A DNA stretch of 64,000 bases from Dactylorhiza incarnata (GCA_033032865.1 JAWHQI010000040.1:12383001-12447000); one strand, 5' to 3'. Positions 1-11,314 are shown, counted from the first letter of the stretch. The notes: generated by a model not told the origin, from the letters alone. Made by a program: numbers and translations.

Positions 1-120
1 GGTGGTCTCATTGTCCAACCTACCATTAATAAATGTTGGAGGCGGTCTCATTGTCTAACCTACCATTAATAAAAGATAGAGGTGGTCTCATTGTCCAACC
101 TACTATTAATAAAACATCTA
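1..120. repeat. 40-bp tandem repeat in E2 LTR
   Basis: Three direct copies start at 1, 41 and 81, each opening with GGTGGTCTCATTGTC or a close variant and containing CCTACCATTAATAAA. A decayed fourth begins near 124. The other LTR has about five copies at 33391-33590, so copy number differs between the two LTRs or the array continues left of the window. Confidence 0.9.
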
Positions 121-424
121 AGCTGGAGGATCTCATTGTTCCTTTACCCATCCTTCTGGTTCAATTAAATCCATACATAAATCAACATTATACTTGCTTA
201 GGCAATGTCTAAAGGTGGCAAAGCAGGCCAAGACAAAAGATTCATAAGGTAGACCTTACCGTAGAATAAACAAAACTAATACTTTCAAACAGTTGGACAA
301 GTCAGTACAATACTGAAAGAGTTTACAATAGTATAAGAGGATTCAAGAGGGATCAAAGGGGATTTTTTCCCACTATACGGCCAAAAAGACTCAAAAATGA
401 GCATTTAAAGCAAAAACTGCACTA

Positions 425-815
425 AGGAAAGAAAATTGGCGGGTGCTCCCGTCGATCGACGGGTGGTCCCATCAATCGACGGGAAGGCCTGTCGATTTTG
501 ACTTAACGACCCGGGGAAGCATATTCCCCAGCTGAATCCGCAGATCGACGGGACGGTCTCGCCGATCGACGGGAGGTCCCGTCGATCGACGGAACGTCCC
601 GTCGATTTTGCTTTAAATGATACGGGGAAACATTTTTTCCCCAGCTAAAGCCGCCGATCGACGGGACGGTCTCGTGGTCCCGTCGATCGACAGGAATAGC
701 CATCGATTTTAACTTAACGACACAAGAGGGCTATCTTTCCCCACTGCTGCCGTCGAGCGACAGGCGGTCCCGTCGATCTACGAGAGGTCCCGTCGATCGA
801 CGGGATCCCTAGTCG
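425..815. repeat. Cluster of GTCGATCGAC palindromes in E2 LTR
   Basis: The 10-bp perfect palindrome GTCGATCGAC, usually followed by GGG and spaced 15-30 bp apart, recurs about ten times with variants such as CCGATCGACGGG. The same cluster sits at 33905-34250 in the 5' LTR. See the finding on palindromes in every LTR family. Confidence 0.85.
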
Positions 816-1591
816 ATTTTGACTAGAATCCAGACACCACAAAATCTTCCTGTAAGAGCAGAAACAACAGCACTCTCTTCCTGGAACTTACTTACATGAA
901 GACCAAACAACAAAAATCAAAACAAAGGAAATCTAAATAAGACTATAGAGTTTACTTGAAGCAAAACTCAGAATTATATACAGATTTCCTAGAAATGTGA
1001 AATTTCTCAAAAAAAAAGTTCAGAAAACTTTTGACAAGAAGACTAAGCAAATAATTTCCTGGGAAAGAAAAAGGGAAGATCAAGATCATGAAAACTGCAC
1101 TTGCCTCGATTTCGAATGACGACTTGACGGATCTTGACTACGGCCTTCTGATTCCTCGCTCAGGCGATGAAATCGACCTCCAAACTTCCTTCTCAGACCA
1201 AAACCCTAGCTTTCTCTCTCCTTCTTTCTCTCTTTCTCTCTCTAAAATGGTTGAAGCTCACGTAACAAGAACAGCAGGAGGATATTGCATCAGGAAAAAA
1301 GAGAGAAATCCTATTTAAGAGGATGAAGGGGGTTTCCAACTAGACCCCACTAACTTCTCCTAAAAAAATAATAAATAAATTATAAATAAACACCTTTTTT
1401 TCTTATGAAAAGCTATATATATATATATATTTTGATAGGAATGTATATATATAAATATTTTGTCAGGCTATAAATATACAATAATTTTTATAAGAATTTA
1501 TATATATAAGTTTATACAGAATTTGATAAGAAATTCTCATAAAATATATTTTGTATGCTAATTAAATATTTCATTTCAAACGCGACCTCGC

Positions 1592-2661
1592 TGTTGAAAC
1601 CGATTTCTCGGTCTCTTGTGAAGCTCGGGCCCTCAACCAGTTTAGGGGCAGCTAGCCCTTACTGGTCCCTCGGAAGGAGCAGACTAGAGAATTGGAAATA
1701 GACTAAGACCTTAGTCACAGCGAGGAGGTCCCACCACAAACCCAAAAGATCGTTGAGCGCTTCCCCTCCCAAGCCAAAGCTGAGACTTGGGCACCTTGGA
1801 GAGCTAGAGAGCTAAACCAAAGTAACCAAGAAAGGAAGAAGCTCAAAGAACTGAGATTAGAATCCTCTCCCAAGGTGCCCTTCAAGGTCTATTTATAGTT
1901 TTTTGTTTGTGGTCTGCCAGTAGAGGAATCCCGCCTTACATTCTTACTATATGCAGCCCAAAATGGTTGGCCAACAGCCTAACTCCGCTGTTTGAAGGGG
2001 CTAACTGCAGACCACCAGGGGTTTCTAGGTAAAAAACACCTCTGGCCCTTACTGGGCGAGCTACCCACAGGGGATCCCCTCGCGACCTGACCCGGAGAGG
2101 GGGGTGGCAACATCTCCACCTCAACAAGAGGCATTCTATGTGAAAATCTGCTGAACTGGCTGGAAGATTGAGTTCGTCGAGCTAAGAAGCAATTTCGTCG
2201 AACTGAACATCTTGTTACTTATACGTCGAACACAGAGCTGAGTTCGTCGATCTCAAACTGGAGTTCGTCGAACTGAAGACAAAATCTGTAGAGCTGGATG
2301 GAAGACTAAAATCATCGAGCTAAAAAGCAAGTTCGTCGAACTGAAGCGCGACGTTCGTCGAACGCAGAACGGATTTCGTCGAACGCAGATTGAAGTTCGT
2401 CGAACACAAAAACATGGAAAGAATCCGGCTCGCCCAGTAGACCACTGTAAGCGGACCGCGAGGATCTGGCTAGCCCACCTTCCTACGAGCGGCCCACGAG
2501 AACTCGGCTCGCCCGCTTTCTCGCGAGCGGTCGGCGAGTGCCCGGCTCGCCCGCCTTCCTGCGAGCGACCATTGAGACTCTGGCTCGCCTTCCTTGTTAC
2601 TTCTTTCGCCTGTTGACTTCTCAATCTATGCCCATCTCCTAGCGAATAATGCGGTTGTACA
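1592..2661 (-). repeat. E1 3' LTR
   Basis: 1070 bp, starts TGTTGAAACC on the plus strand and ends GTTGTACA. It is about 95 percent similar by eye to 14224-15292. It contains a TATA motif on the minus strand (1890-1898) and an iterated TTCGTCGAA palindrome block at about 2160-2420. No gene. Confidence 0.92.
2160..2420. repeat. GTTCGTCGAAC palindrome cluster in E1 LTR
   Basis: The imperfect palindrome GTTCGTCGAAC and close variants recur about a dozen times at roughly 20-30-bp spacing. The equivalent block in the other LTR is 14795-15050. Confidence 0.85.
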
Positions 2662-2675
2662 CAATCCCCGCTCTT
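2662..2675 (-). other. E1 polypurine tract
   Basis: On the minus strand the sequence abutting the 3' LTR reads AAGAGCGGGGATTG, a purine-rich tract in the position where plus-strand DNA synthesis is primed. Its place next to the LTR edge supports the minus-strand orientation of E1. Confidence 0.75.
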
Positions 2676-2775
2676 CGCGAGGCTACCTAGGCTCGCGAAG
2701 AAACATCCAACCCCTGGTATTCGCCAGCCTCTTGATGACGTGGCACGAATCTTTTGGTGGGGCCTAGGCCTGTAG

Positions 2776-2785
2776 CTATAAATAC
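2776..2785 (+). promoter_or_regulatory. TATA box upstream of antisense gene 1
   Basis: CTATAAATAC on the plus strand, 76 bp upstream of the ATG at 2861, in a setting typical of plant core promoters. It points opposite to the retrotransposon transcript, so E1's 3' part appears to have its own promoter. Inference from motif and distance only. Confidence 0.55.
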
Positions 2786-2860
2786 CATTCCTCCCAGCTG
2801 GTGTTCAAATATTTTCTTCCTCTTGTGAAGCTTTTCCCCCTCGTCGTGAGACTCAGTGCG

Positions 2861-4018
2861 ATGTCCAAAAAGGAAGAGGTGATGGCCCGCCTTAGGGCCT
2901 CGCAGGCGGCTCAGAAGGCCAAGGCAACCGCACTCACTTCTTGGGCCTCGTTGCAGCGTTCTTCGCCTCAGACCCTCACAAAAATGGCAAAAACCGTCCG
3001 GCGCTCGCCCGGCGAAGATGGGTCTTCTCCTCTATCTCCATCCTCCCATGACGAACTCGCCTCGCAGGTACTAATGCCAAACTCGCTAATTTAACGTCTT
3101 TCTTACCTGACATTGCCTCTTCGCTTGCAGAACACTCCCCCGGGAGAGAATACACTGGAGAAAACAACTTCGGAGATTCATACCTCCACCCCTGGGAGGA
3201 TTGACCCCGCATCCCGGGTCATGGGAACCTCTGATATGCGGGCCCCGCCCTCGCAGTCAGGTGAGTTGTTCTCCTCGCCTTCCTTTGTAATATATTTCCT
3301 TACACGCTAAGTTTTCCTTATCCCTTATGCAGTGCCTCTTCTCGCAAATTTGGAGGAGCGGGTTCCTCCTCCCGCGGACCCGCCGACCCCGCCGAATCAG
3401 ACCATCATCACTCCCAGATTCGGCATTCTGGGGAAAAGGAGACCTGTATGGACATTACTTGCAGAGCCCAGACTCTTTGTCGAAACCGTGTTCCGCCCCG
3501 GTCTGGGGAAGGTCGTTACTCCTGCCTTCGTTGAAGCGTTCCAGGGCCGGCCGAGCACCTCTCGCCAGCGGCCCAGTACCCAAATTCCCCCACCAGGTTA
3601 TACCATCCCTGCCGAGTGCCATTTCCACCTTCTCCTCACAAATTTCTACCTCGCAGGTGATCCCCCGACCCTACTCACTGAGTCAGAGCATGGAGAGGTG
3701 GAGATGTCACCACCCCCCTCGTCGGGTCAGGTCGCGGATTTTCTGGGTGACCCCGGCAATCTAGAGCAAATGAAGAGGCGGGTCACCGAGAAATTCCATA
3801 AGCATACTTCCATGCCGCGGGAGCTATACGAATAAAATCGGCTGGATGGGCTCACGTATGAAGAGAAATTTACTATGATGGAGGACGCGAACGCGCGCCT
3901 CCTTGCCGAGGTGCGGCCGGTCGACCGCAACGAGGTGACCTCCCCCGGGGTGCACATCGCTCGGATTGAGGATTACGCGTGGCTGCTAATTCGCGAGGCC
4001 CAGTCGGTTAGCGAGTAA
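2861..4018 (+). pseudogene. E1 antisense gene 1, three exons, unknown protein
   Basis: Lies on the strand opposite E1's gag and pol. Joining exons 2861-3067, 3131-3260 and 3333-4018 across canonical CAG|GT and GCAG boundaries keeps one reading frame of about 340 codons, broken only by a TAA at 3833-3835. An optional 60-nt intron (3597-3656) inside exon 3 would also keep frame. The start MSKKEEVMARLRASQ is charged and alanine-rich; the middle is proline- and serine-rich; the end has EKFTMMEDANARLL and finishes REAQSVSE. I recognise no domain. Extra ORFs, some antisense, are known between pol and the 3' LTR in Tat-group elements, which fits the position. Introns and a private TATA box suggest an independent transcript; the internal stop suggests it is dead in this copy. 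Confidence 0.6.
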
Positions 4019-4651
4019 CACTATCCGCGAGTCCCCCCACGCTCGGGTGTGCGGGGCCACGGACGCTGGAAGTGACTTCGTTACTGAAAAGCTTCTCTTT
4101 GTAATTTTGTTGTTGGCTTCCTATTCCCCTCCTCTTTATGGGGGGATTAAACAATTTGATGGTTTGTAATATTAAGACTTTCTTGGCTCGCTTGCGAGCC
4201 CACCTTTTCTGTTTTTATTACATCCATCACTATGTCCACCTCATTCGCTCTTTGCAAACTTTTCTCTTAATAACTATATTTGGTCGCCTTACTCTCGCGA
4301 TTTGCTCTCATGGCTCGCTCTCGTGGCTCGCTCTCGTGGCTCGCTCTCGCTCTACTTCTTTATACAGGTCTTGCTCGCCCCATGGCTAGCTGGAGGAATT
4401 TTCTTTTGCGGGGCGCCAACTTGCCAGGTGCGGATAAGGCTCCGGGAGGTTTGAAGAATACAACGCAGATCTGCTATCCGCAGCCCCCGACCCTTCGTAT
4501 CCTTCCCACCATTTTCATTTCAATAAATAGTCTCCGTCATTATCTTTTCAACCACCGCATTTTTTGCTTTCTCTTTGCTCTCTTCTTCTAACCCTCTCAC
4601 AGAACCTAGCTAGCACTCGCTACTTTCGTGATTCGCAGCCCTCTAATCATC
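4019..4651. other. Spacer between the two antisense genes
   Basis: No supported gene. It includes a short direct repeat of GGCTCGCTCTCGT at about 4314-4356 and an AATAAATAG motif at 4522-4530 that could serve as a weak TATA element for the next gene, 122 bp before its ATG. Confidence 0.4.
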
Positions 4652-5648
4652 ATGGTCGCTGATGTGGAGGCGGAGGGGCGAGCCAAGTGTGTCGGAGCCT
4701 TCCTCGACGACCCTTTCTATTGTGCCAACCTCACCTCGGAGGAATTTCTCGCCACCGTCGACCAGTATATCCCTCTTGGATTTGTGGCTCGCCTCCCTAC
4801 TGATCGAGACACCATCAGCGACCCGCACCCCGACGAGCTCGCCATCCCCATCGCTCACTTTGAGAATGGGCTGCAACTCCCCCTCTGGCCGGAAGTGCGC
4901 CAGGTATGATTATTCTTTGGACATAGTATTCTTGGCTCGCTTCGCGAAGAGCGCTCTAACCCTTGCCGACTCTTCTAGGTACTCAAATACTTTGGCGTTC
5001 TGCCGAGCTAGCTGACACCGAACGCGATCGTCGTGGTGGTCGCGTTCGCCAACTAACTTCGGGCAAAGAAGATCGAGTTAAGTTTGCTCGTCTTCCGCAA
5101 GGTATTTTCTTTCCGCGCATACAAAAATGGGACGGCTCACTTTGTGAGTCAGCACATCACCATTTGCGAGACGGTGAATAAGGCCCATTACTGGACGCAG
5201 AAATATGTCCTAGTGAAGGGCCCCTTCGGCAACATCTCCTACTCTCCCCTTCAGCGGGACGAGGCCACCTACCACCCTCCTGCCTCGCTGGGGGCGACGA
5301 TGCCAAACTATACCAGTACCTTCAGGGGAAGAACATCAAGGTCGTCTTCCTCCGGCAGAGGGTGGACTCGCTGACGTCCGTTCTCCAGGGCGAAGGAATG
5401 ACCCGCCCACGCAAACTTTCCCTCTCCTTTTCTTTCGTGTTTTGCTAATATTTCTAACATCTTTCCAGGAGAACGCGATCTTCCACGCAACCCCCCGCAC
5501 GCGATCCCATTAACCCTCACCACTAGCTCGCTCGCGAATGCGGCCACCGAGGCATGCCGCGATCGCCCGAGCTCTTCGTCTGGAAAGAAACGTCCACCCC
5601 CACCAAGCCGGCCTGCCTCGCAGGGATTGGCGAAGAAGGCCAAAAAAG

Positions 5649-5668
5649 CCCCCCCCCCCCCCCCCCCC
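5649..5668 (+). repeat. C20 homopolymer in antisense gene 2
   Basis: Twenty consecutive C on the coding strand of antisense gene 2, within a proline-rich stretch. The reading frame before it (KKAKKAPPPP) and after it (PKGKDVVDLSKPD) differ, so the run length has broken the frame. Confidence 0.95.
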
Positions 5669-6378
5669 TCGCACCTAAGGGGAAGGATGTCGTGGATCTG
5701 TCCAAACCGGACATCCCCCTCTCTCCTTCGGCGAACCAGAAGCCCGCTGATGAGATTGGCGAGCCGGGTGGTTCCGCCGATAAGCCCAAGCCGACGAGCC
5801 ATAAGAATTTTGGGCTCGGCGTAAGGCTCCCGGACGCAGTTGGCGAGCCGATGCTCGCGTGGGACCCCAAGCAGAATAAGATCGTCTGCTCCTCCCTCCT
5901 CCCCTCCTGGGTGGAGAGTGACAAAGTAGGGGGGGTGAAGCGTTCGCCCTCGCCTTCGGGCTCTACGGCCACGAGGACGCCTCCCTCTTCAGGGCATTCA
6001 CGCCAAAAGGGCTCATATATGAGGCCATGCGAGCCCAGTTTTGGGCGACGGAGCTTAACCACATGGTGGGCCGCCGGTACTTCACCACGGATAGGGAAAT
6101 CAAAGAGCTCAATGGCGAGCTCCGGAAGTCCGCGAATGAGGTCGCGGAGCTTAAGGGAAAGGAGGCCTTGTCTGAGGGACTCCTCGCCAGCCTTCAAGAC
6201 GGTCTGGTAAGTAATGCCTGTAAAGAGACTTTCCCTGTCTCGCTACCCATCGCCTCTTTCTAACTTCCTTTCTGCAAGATGCCGAGTCCGTGAGCAAACT
6301 TACCGCGAGGATCACTGACCTGGAGATGGAGAATTCCTTCCTCAAGGTTCAGGTTCGTGAGCTAACCATGGCGGTGCT

Positions 6379-6407
<29 letters not shown>
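6379..6407 (+). repeat. C29 homopolymer in antisense gene 2
   Basis: Twenty-nine consecutive C on the coding strand of antisense gene 2, between the coiled-coil exon and the acidic C-terminal frame. Confidence 0.95.
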
Positions 6408-6411
<4 letters not shown>

Positions 6412-6608
6412 CGAGCTAGGGCTCGCGTCAGTCGCGAGATGAAAAGGAGGCCGCCCGCAAAAACTCGATGGGGATCGCCGAACTCGTCTTCGACACCCTT
6501 AAAGGGGCGGACCTGGTTGTTCCTGACGTTATGGAGCTCACCGCGGAAGACGTCGTCCCCGACCTGTTCGCACCGATCTCAGAGGCAGAAGATCACGAGA
6601 GCGAGTGA

Positions 6609-7450
6609 AGGATTCTTCAGTAGGCAGCTTTGACCCTTTAATTTTTCTAAGTGTAAAATTTCTGTTTTGGTCGGTGAGTTCTTCATTGACTGTAACACCT
6701 GTTGATCAATGATAAAGAAATGTTTTGTTTATCTCTTGATTGTCATTTCCTTTTTATTTCATTACTCACACTCGCACCTGTGTTCATGCTCGCGCGGATG
6801 TATTTTTCCCCGCTTCCACAAATATGCTCACATCTCCACGCCTTTGTTTCCACATTTCTGCATTTAGTTAGGCTCGCGCTCGCACATTTCTTTTCGGTGA
6901 TGGTTATAAGGTTAACCCCTTGAGTGTACATTCGTCTCATCTCGCCACTACGCGTCGCACATTGTCAATACAGTGTTCACGTAGCTTCTTTAGCTTAGAA
7001 GCCTCGTTCGGTAAACTCGTTCTACCTCTGCACCTGGGAGAAGTCTGGGCTGCCTCGCTCCTCTGGTTCGCCCCATTGATGCCCTTGCGAGCGGGGTCAA
7101 CATTACCCTGCTTCACTTGCTCGACCCCTTCGAGCTTCCAGCGCTGCATGTTGACTGCCCTATCGACGGACCCCTCTAGCTTGATGATTTTATGCATGCC
7201 ACCAAAATTCTCTAAGTATTTCGCGACCTAGGGCCCGACTCAGCAAGCTTTGCGACCACCGTACTCCACAGCCCCCACTTTTACCCTTGGACTTAGGTGT
7301 TTTTCAGCCGTCGCGGGTTTTCATTTTCACGCAAGCGAGCCCCAGGGCTCGCCTCGCCTAGTCCTTGAGAGATTTTGCGAGTCGAGTCCCTTAGTATGAA
7401 TAACTTACTTGCTAGCTAGTCCTTGGGACTTATTTACTCCACCGGCTAGT
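6609..7450. other. E1 3' region between antisense gene 2 and minisatellite
   Basis: No supported gene. It would hold the 3' end of antisense transcript 2 on the plus strand and part of E1's 3' untranslated region on the minus strand. A minus-strand ORF at 6937-7197 (lysine- and arginine-rich, 86 codons) has no recognisable domain. Confidence 0.4.
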
Positions 7451-8640
7451 GAGAGCCCGGCAGCGGAATCATTCGGGCACTCCGACACCAATACTTGCTA
7501 CCTTGCCAGCCTCTCCAGAGATCAACCTGACCCACTGTCTATGAGAGCCTAGTAGCAGAATCGATCTGGGGCATTCTAGCACCAAAGAATTTGCCATTTG
7601 TCAGCCTCTCCAGAGATCAACCTGACCCACCATCTATGAGAGCCCGATAGCGGAATCGACCTGGGGCATTCCAGCACCAAAGAACTTGCCACTTGCCAGC
7701 CTCTCTAGAGATCAACCTGACCCACCATCTATGAGAGCCCGGCAGTGTAATCGATCTGGGGCATTCCAACAAAAAAGAATATGCCACTTGCCAGCCTCTC
7801 CAGAGATCAACCTGACCCGCCGCCTATGAGAGCCCGGCAGCGGAATCGATCTGGGGCATTCTAGCACCAAAGAACTTGCCACTTGCCAACCTCTCCAGAG
7901 ATCAACCTGATCCACCTTCTATGATAGCCCAGCAGCGGAATCGATCTGGGGCATTCCAGCACCAAAGAATGAGCCACTTGCCAGCCTCTCCAGAGATCAA
8001 CCTGACCCACCGTCTAAGAGAGCCCGACAGCGGAATCGAACTGGGGCATTGCAGCACCAAAGAATTTTCCACTTGCCAGCCTCTCCAGAGATCAACCTGA
8101 CTCACCGTCTATGAGAGCCCGACAGCGGAATCGATCTAGGGCATTCTAGCACCAATGAACTTGCCACTTGCCAGCCTCTCCAGAGATCAACCTGACCCAC
8201 CGTCTATGATAGCCCAGCAGTGGAATCGATCTGGGGCATTCCAGCACCAAAGAATGTGCCACTTGTCAGCCTCTCCAGAGATCAACCTGACCTACCGTCT
8301 ATGAGAGCCCGGCAGCGGAATCGAAATGGGGCATTGCAGCACCAAAGAATTTTCCACTTGTCAGCCTCTCCAGAGATCAACCTGACCCACCGTCTATGAG
8401 AGCCCGACAGCGGAATCGATCTGGGGCATTCCACCACCAAAGAACTTGCCACTTGCCAGCCTCTCCAGAGATCAACCTGACCCACCGTCTATGAGAGCCC
8501 GGCAACAGAATAGATCTGGGGCATTCCAGGACCAAAGAACTTGCCACTTGCCAGCCTCTCCAGAGATCAACCTGACCCACCGTCTATGAGAGCCCGGCAG
8601 CGGAATCGATCTGGGGCATTCTAGCACCAATGCTTGTTAC
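7451..8640. repeat. 95-bp minisatellite in E1 3' region, about 12.5 copies
   Basis: The block CCTCTCCAGAGATCAACC recurs about every 95 bp (near 7510, 7605, 7700, 7795, 7890, 7985, 8080, 8175, 8270, 8365, 8460, 8555), with AGCCCGGCAGCGGAATCGAT and GGGGCATTCCAGCACCAA in each unit. Divergence between units is a few percent. It sits just after the integrase end, the place where Tat-group elements are known to carry hypervariable tandem repeats. The period is not a multiple of three, so short ORFs across it are not coding. Confidence 0.95.
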
Positions 8641-8708
8641 CTGCTCAAAAACGACCTCAGAATCTATGTATGGATAATGAAACACACACTAAGTTAGTTA
8701 CAAAAGTT

Positions 8709-10061
8709 TCAAGGATAGAATCTTTTCAAATCGTCCCCACTCCTGGCTTGGCCAAGGGGTATCCCTTCCACATCCTGGAGGTGGTACCCTCCTGACTTGA
8801 GCACTTCGCTTACAATATAAGGGCCCTCCCAATTGGGCTCTAGCTTACCTACAGCGGCTCCTCTCCCTGCCGCATCTACCTTCTTCAGGACCAAGTCTCC
8901 TTTCTTGAACTATTTTATTCTGATATGTTGATCGAAGTACCTGGCCATCCGCCTCTTGACTTCCTCCTGTCGAATAGTAGCGAGGTCTTGGATCTCTTCC
9001 ACCAGGTCTAGGGACAACATTTGCTCTGCATCATTTTCCACTAGCCATTCTTCATCCCCTTTGCCTGCGGTGATCACCCTGGGGGTTTTTACCTCGAATT
9101 CTATCAGGAGGACGACCTCAGACCCATGAGACAGTTTGAAGGGGGTCTCCTCTATGGCCGTGTTTGGAGTAGTACTCAAGGCCCACAGGATCGAGGGCAG
9201 CTGCTCTACCCAGTTGCCCCTGAGATTCTCCACTTTCTTCTTGAGCAGGTTGACAATTATCTTGTTTGCTGCCTCCACCTGACCATTACTCCTCAGGTGG
9301 TGGACCGATGCGAACCTGAGGTCTATGCTTAGTTGGGTGCAGAAACTAACAAACTCTTCGCTGGTAAATTGTGGTTTGTTGTCCGTCACTATGGCCAACG
9401 GGAGCCCGTGCCTGCAAATTATCTTTCCCCACACAAAATTTCTTACCACTTGGGATGTTACCTTGGCCAGCGCCTTTACTTCTACCCACTTGGAGAAATA
9501 ATCAATCATTACCAATAAGAACTTCCATTGGCCACTAGCTTGTGGGAAAGGACCTACTAGGTCCAAACCCCATATGGCGAAGGGCTACGGAGCTGTGATG
9601 GTCCGGAGCCTCTGAGCTGGGAGGAGTTGGAGTGGAGCATAGAGCTGACACTTTGAACACTTTCTTGCGAACTCTGTCGCATCCTTGCTGAGGGCAAGCC
9701 AAAAATAGCCTTGCCTCAACACTTTTCCCTCCAGAGTTTGGCTCCCAGAGTGACTGCCACATTCCCCCGAGTGGATTTCTTCGAGGACCCTCGGTACCTC
9801 CTCCTCCGATACACAACGGTCCAGGAAGGTGACGAAGGGATCCATCCATGATGTTCGATGATCCACCTCCATCAGCTCCCCTTCCTCGATGGAAGGTCGG
9901 AAGAGTTCTGATACTGTCCCCCCAGCTCGAGGGCCAAACTCGGCTAGGAGGTCTGCCGGGGTGCTCTCCTGACACATGTTTGATGGAGAAAGGGCAAAAT
10001 TGACTGATGACCCCCTTGACCTTTTCCAAGAAGGGTTGGAGGGTCGGCTCCTTTGCTTCAA
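8709..10061 (-). pseudogene. E1 integrase
   Basis: One minus-strand frame with two in-frame stops (near 9585 and 8910). It begins with the end of a zinc-binding domain (HSGSQTLEGKVLRQGYFW, then CSKCQLYA), continues into the DDE core (LDLVGPFPQASGQWKFLL; VTDNKPQF; NGQVEAANK), and ends in a C-terminal segment with GKLEPNWEGPYIV and DDLKRFYP, as in Tat integrases. The first Asp is in LDLVGPF, the second in VTDN and the Glu in GQVEAAN. The Gly usual after VTDN is Lys here. The enzyme would join retroelement cDNA to chromosomal DNA; the stops make this copy inactive. A frameshift near 9970 separates it from the RNase H region upstream. Confidence 0.88.
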
Positions 10062-10116
10062 ACTATCCTATGACTTGGCATGCCACCACCATGGAGTCCG
10101 TTGAGACCTCCACATC

Positions 10117-11279
10117 TTACACTCCCATCTCCCAGTCCAGTCGCAGGCCCGCTATCAATGCCTCGTACTCGGCCTGGTTGTTGGTAATTAGAAAATGGAT
10201 GCTCAAGGTTTGCTCAATCTTTGTCCCTTGGGGGCTTATTAGGATGACTCTTCCTCCATAGGAGTGCATCCCTGACGCACCATCCACCAGCATCTTCCAT
10301 GCCACCGGGGGAGGTGATTCATGCTCACCCACTTCGGTTGCATAGTCCGCCATGAAGTTCGCTGCCGCTTGTGCCTTGATTGACATCCTAGATTCAAACG
10401 CGATGTCGAACTCACTCAGCTCCATGGACCATTTTGCTAGCCTCCCCGAAATTTCCACCCCTTCCATGACTTTGCAAAGCGGGTGGTCGGTCACCACTTT
10501 GAATGAGTGCGCTTGGAAGTATGACCGGAGCTTCTGGGCCGATACTACCAAAGCGAAGGCCAACTTTTCTAAAATTGGGTATCGGAGCTCTGCCTTCCTC
10601 AGCACTCGACTGACGTAATAGATAGGGAACTGCCTCCTCCCTTCTTCCCGGACTAACACCGAACTTACTGCCTCAGATCCTACCCTCAAGTATAGGGATA
10701 GATCCTCCCCTTGCCTTTGTCCCTGGAGTAGAGGAGTCTGGGTGAGTTGCCCTTTCAAAGCTTGAAAAGCTTCCTCACACTCCGAGGTCCATTCAAATTT
10801 TTTGTTTCCTCGTAGCGCCTTGAAGAAAGGTGCACACTTCTCACCTGCCTTGGAGAGGAACCTACTGAGTCCGACCAATTTTCCCGTGAGGCGCTGAACC
10901 TCCTTCGAGTTTCTTGGCGACCCCAACTCCATGATTGCTTTAACTTTATCCGGGTTAGGCTCCACCCCTGCTGGGTTGAGCAAATGACCCAGGAACATTC
11001 CTCTGCTGGCCCCGAAGACACACTTCAGGGGGTTGAGCTTCATCTTATACTTTCGCAAGGTCCCAAAGGTCTCTTCAAGGTCTTGGAGGTGAGACTCGAG
11101 GTCCCAGCTCTTTATCATGAGATCATCAACATAGACCTCCAGGTTTCTTCACTTCTGCTCTCGGAAGACCATGTCCATCATTCGTTGATATGTGGCCCCT
11201 GCATTTTTTAGCCCAAAGGGCATCATTTTATAGCAGTGGCACCCATCCCCTGTGATGAAGGATACATCCTTGATGTCGG

Positions 11280-11314
<35 letters not shown>

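Larger units (their letters stand above)
1..1591 (-). repeat. E2 3' LTR, outer part (truncated by window edge)
   Basis: Matches 33471-35035 of the E2 5' LTR nearly base for base, with scattered differences. It holds the 40-bp tandem repeats, the GTCGATCGAC cluster, and a CT-rich stretch near 1210-1245. The LTR resumes at 15293 after E1. Roughly the first kilobase of the LTR, as counted from its left end at 32520 in the intact copy, lies outside the window. No gene is supported here; the short ORFs at 503-703 and 1088-1318 are incidental to the repeats. Confidence 0.88.
4652..6608 (+). pseudogene. E1 antisense gene 2, putative-gypsy-type (PF04195-like) protein with coiled coil
   Basis: Plus-strand gene antisense to E1. 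Exon 1 is 4652-4903 (CAG|GTATGA); exon 2 resumes at 4979. The stretch FENGLQLPLWPEVRQ, then VLKYFGVLPS and LTPNA, then VFRKVFSFRAYKNG, follows the order of conserved blocks I associate with the plant domain called Transposase_28 or putative gypsy type transposon. A later exon starts at about 5470 and is proline-rich; the next part has REIKELNGELRKSANEVAELK, a coiled coil, ending in a donor at 6207. The last exon ends ITRASE-frame-shifted at 6608, in an acidic tail. Breaks: TAG at 5009, a TAA about 60 bp later, a frameshift near 5288, another at the C-run 5649-5668, and a splice acceptor near 6277 that reads CAAG where CAGG would keep frame. Function unknown; the domain name does not prove a transposase. 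Confidence 0.6.

Noticed and set aside
1..130. CRISPR-like regularly spaced repeats (also at 33391-33590 and 7451-8640)
   Set aside because: Repeats are contiguous tandem units without unique spacers, in a eukaryotic retroelement setting.
5523..6197. 224-codon minus-strand ORF
   Set aside because: Complement of antisense gene 2's proline-rich exon. The plus strand has splice sites, a coiled coil and domain blocks; the minus strand has none.
6937..7197. 86-codon basic minus-strand ORF
   Set aside because: No domain, no relative in the window, and in the 3' region of E1 away from gag-pol. It could be a remnant but cannot be supported.
7712..8580. Several 67-codon minus-strand ORFs with the same peptide
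   Set aside because: They are readings of the 95-bp minisatellite. The period is not a multiple of three and the frame resets in each unit, so no protein family is implied.
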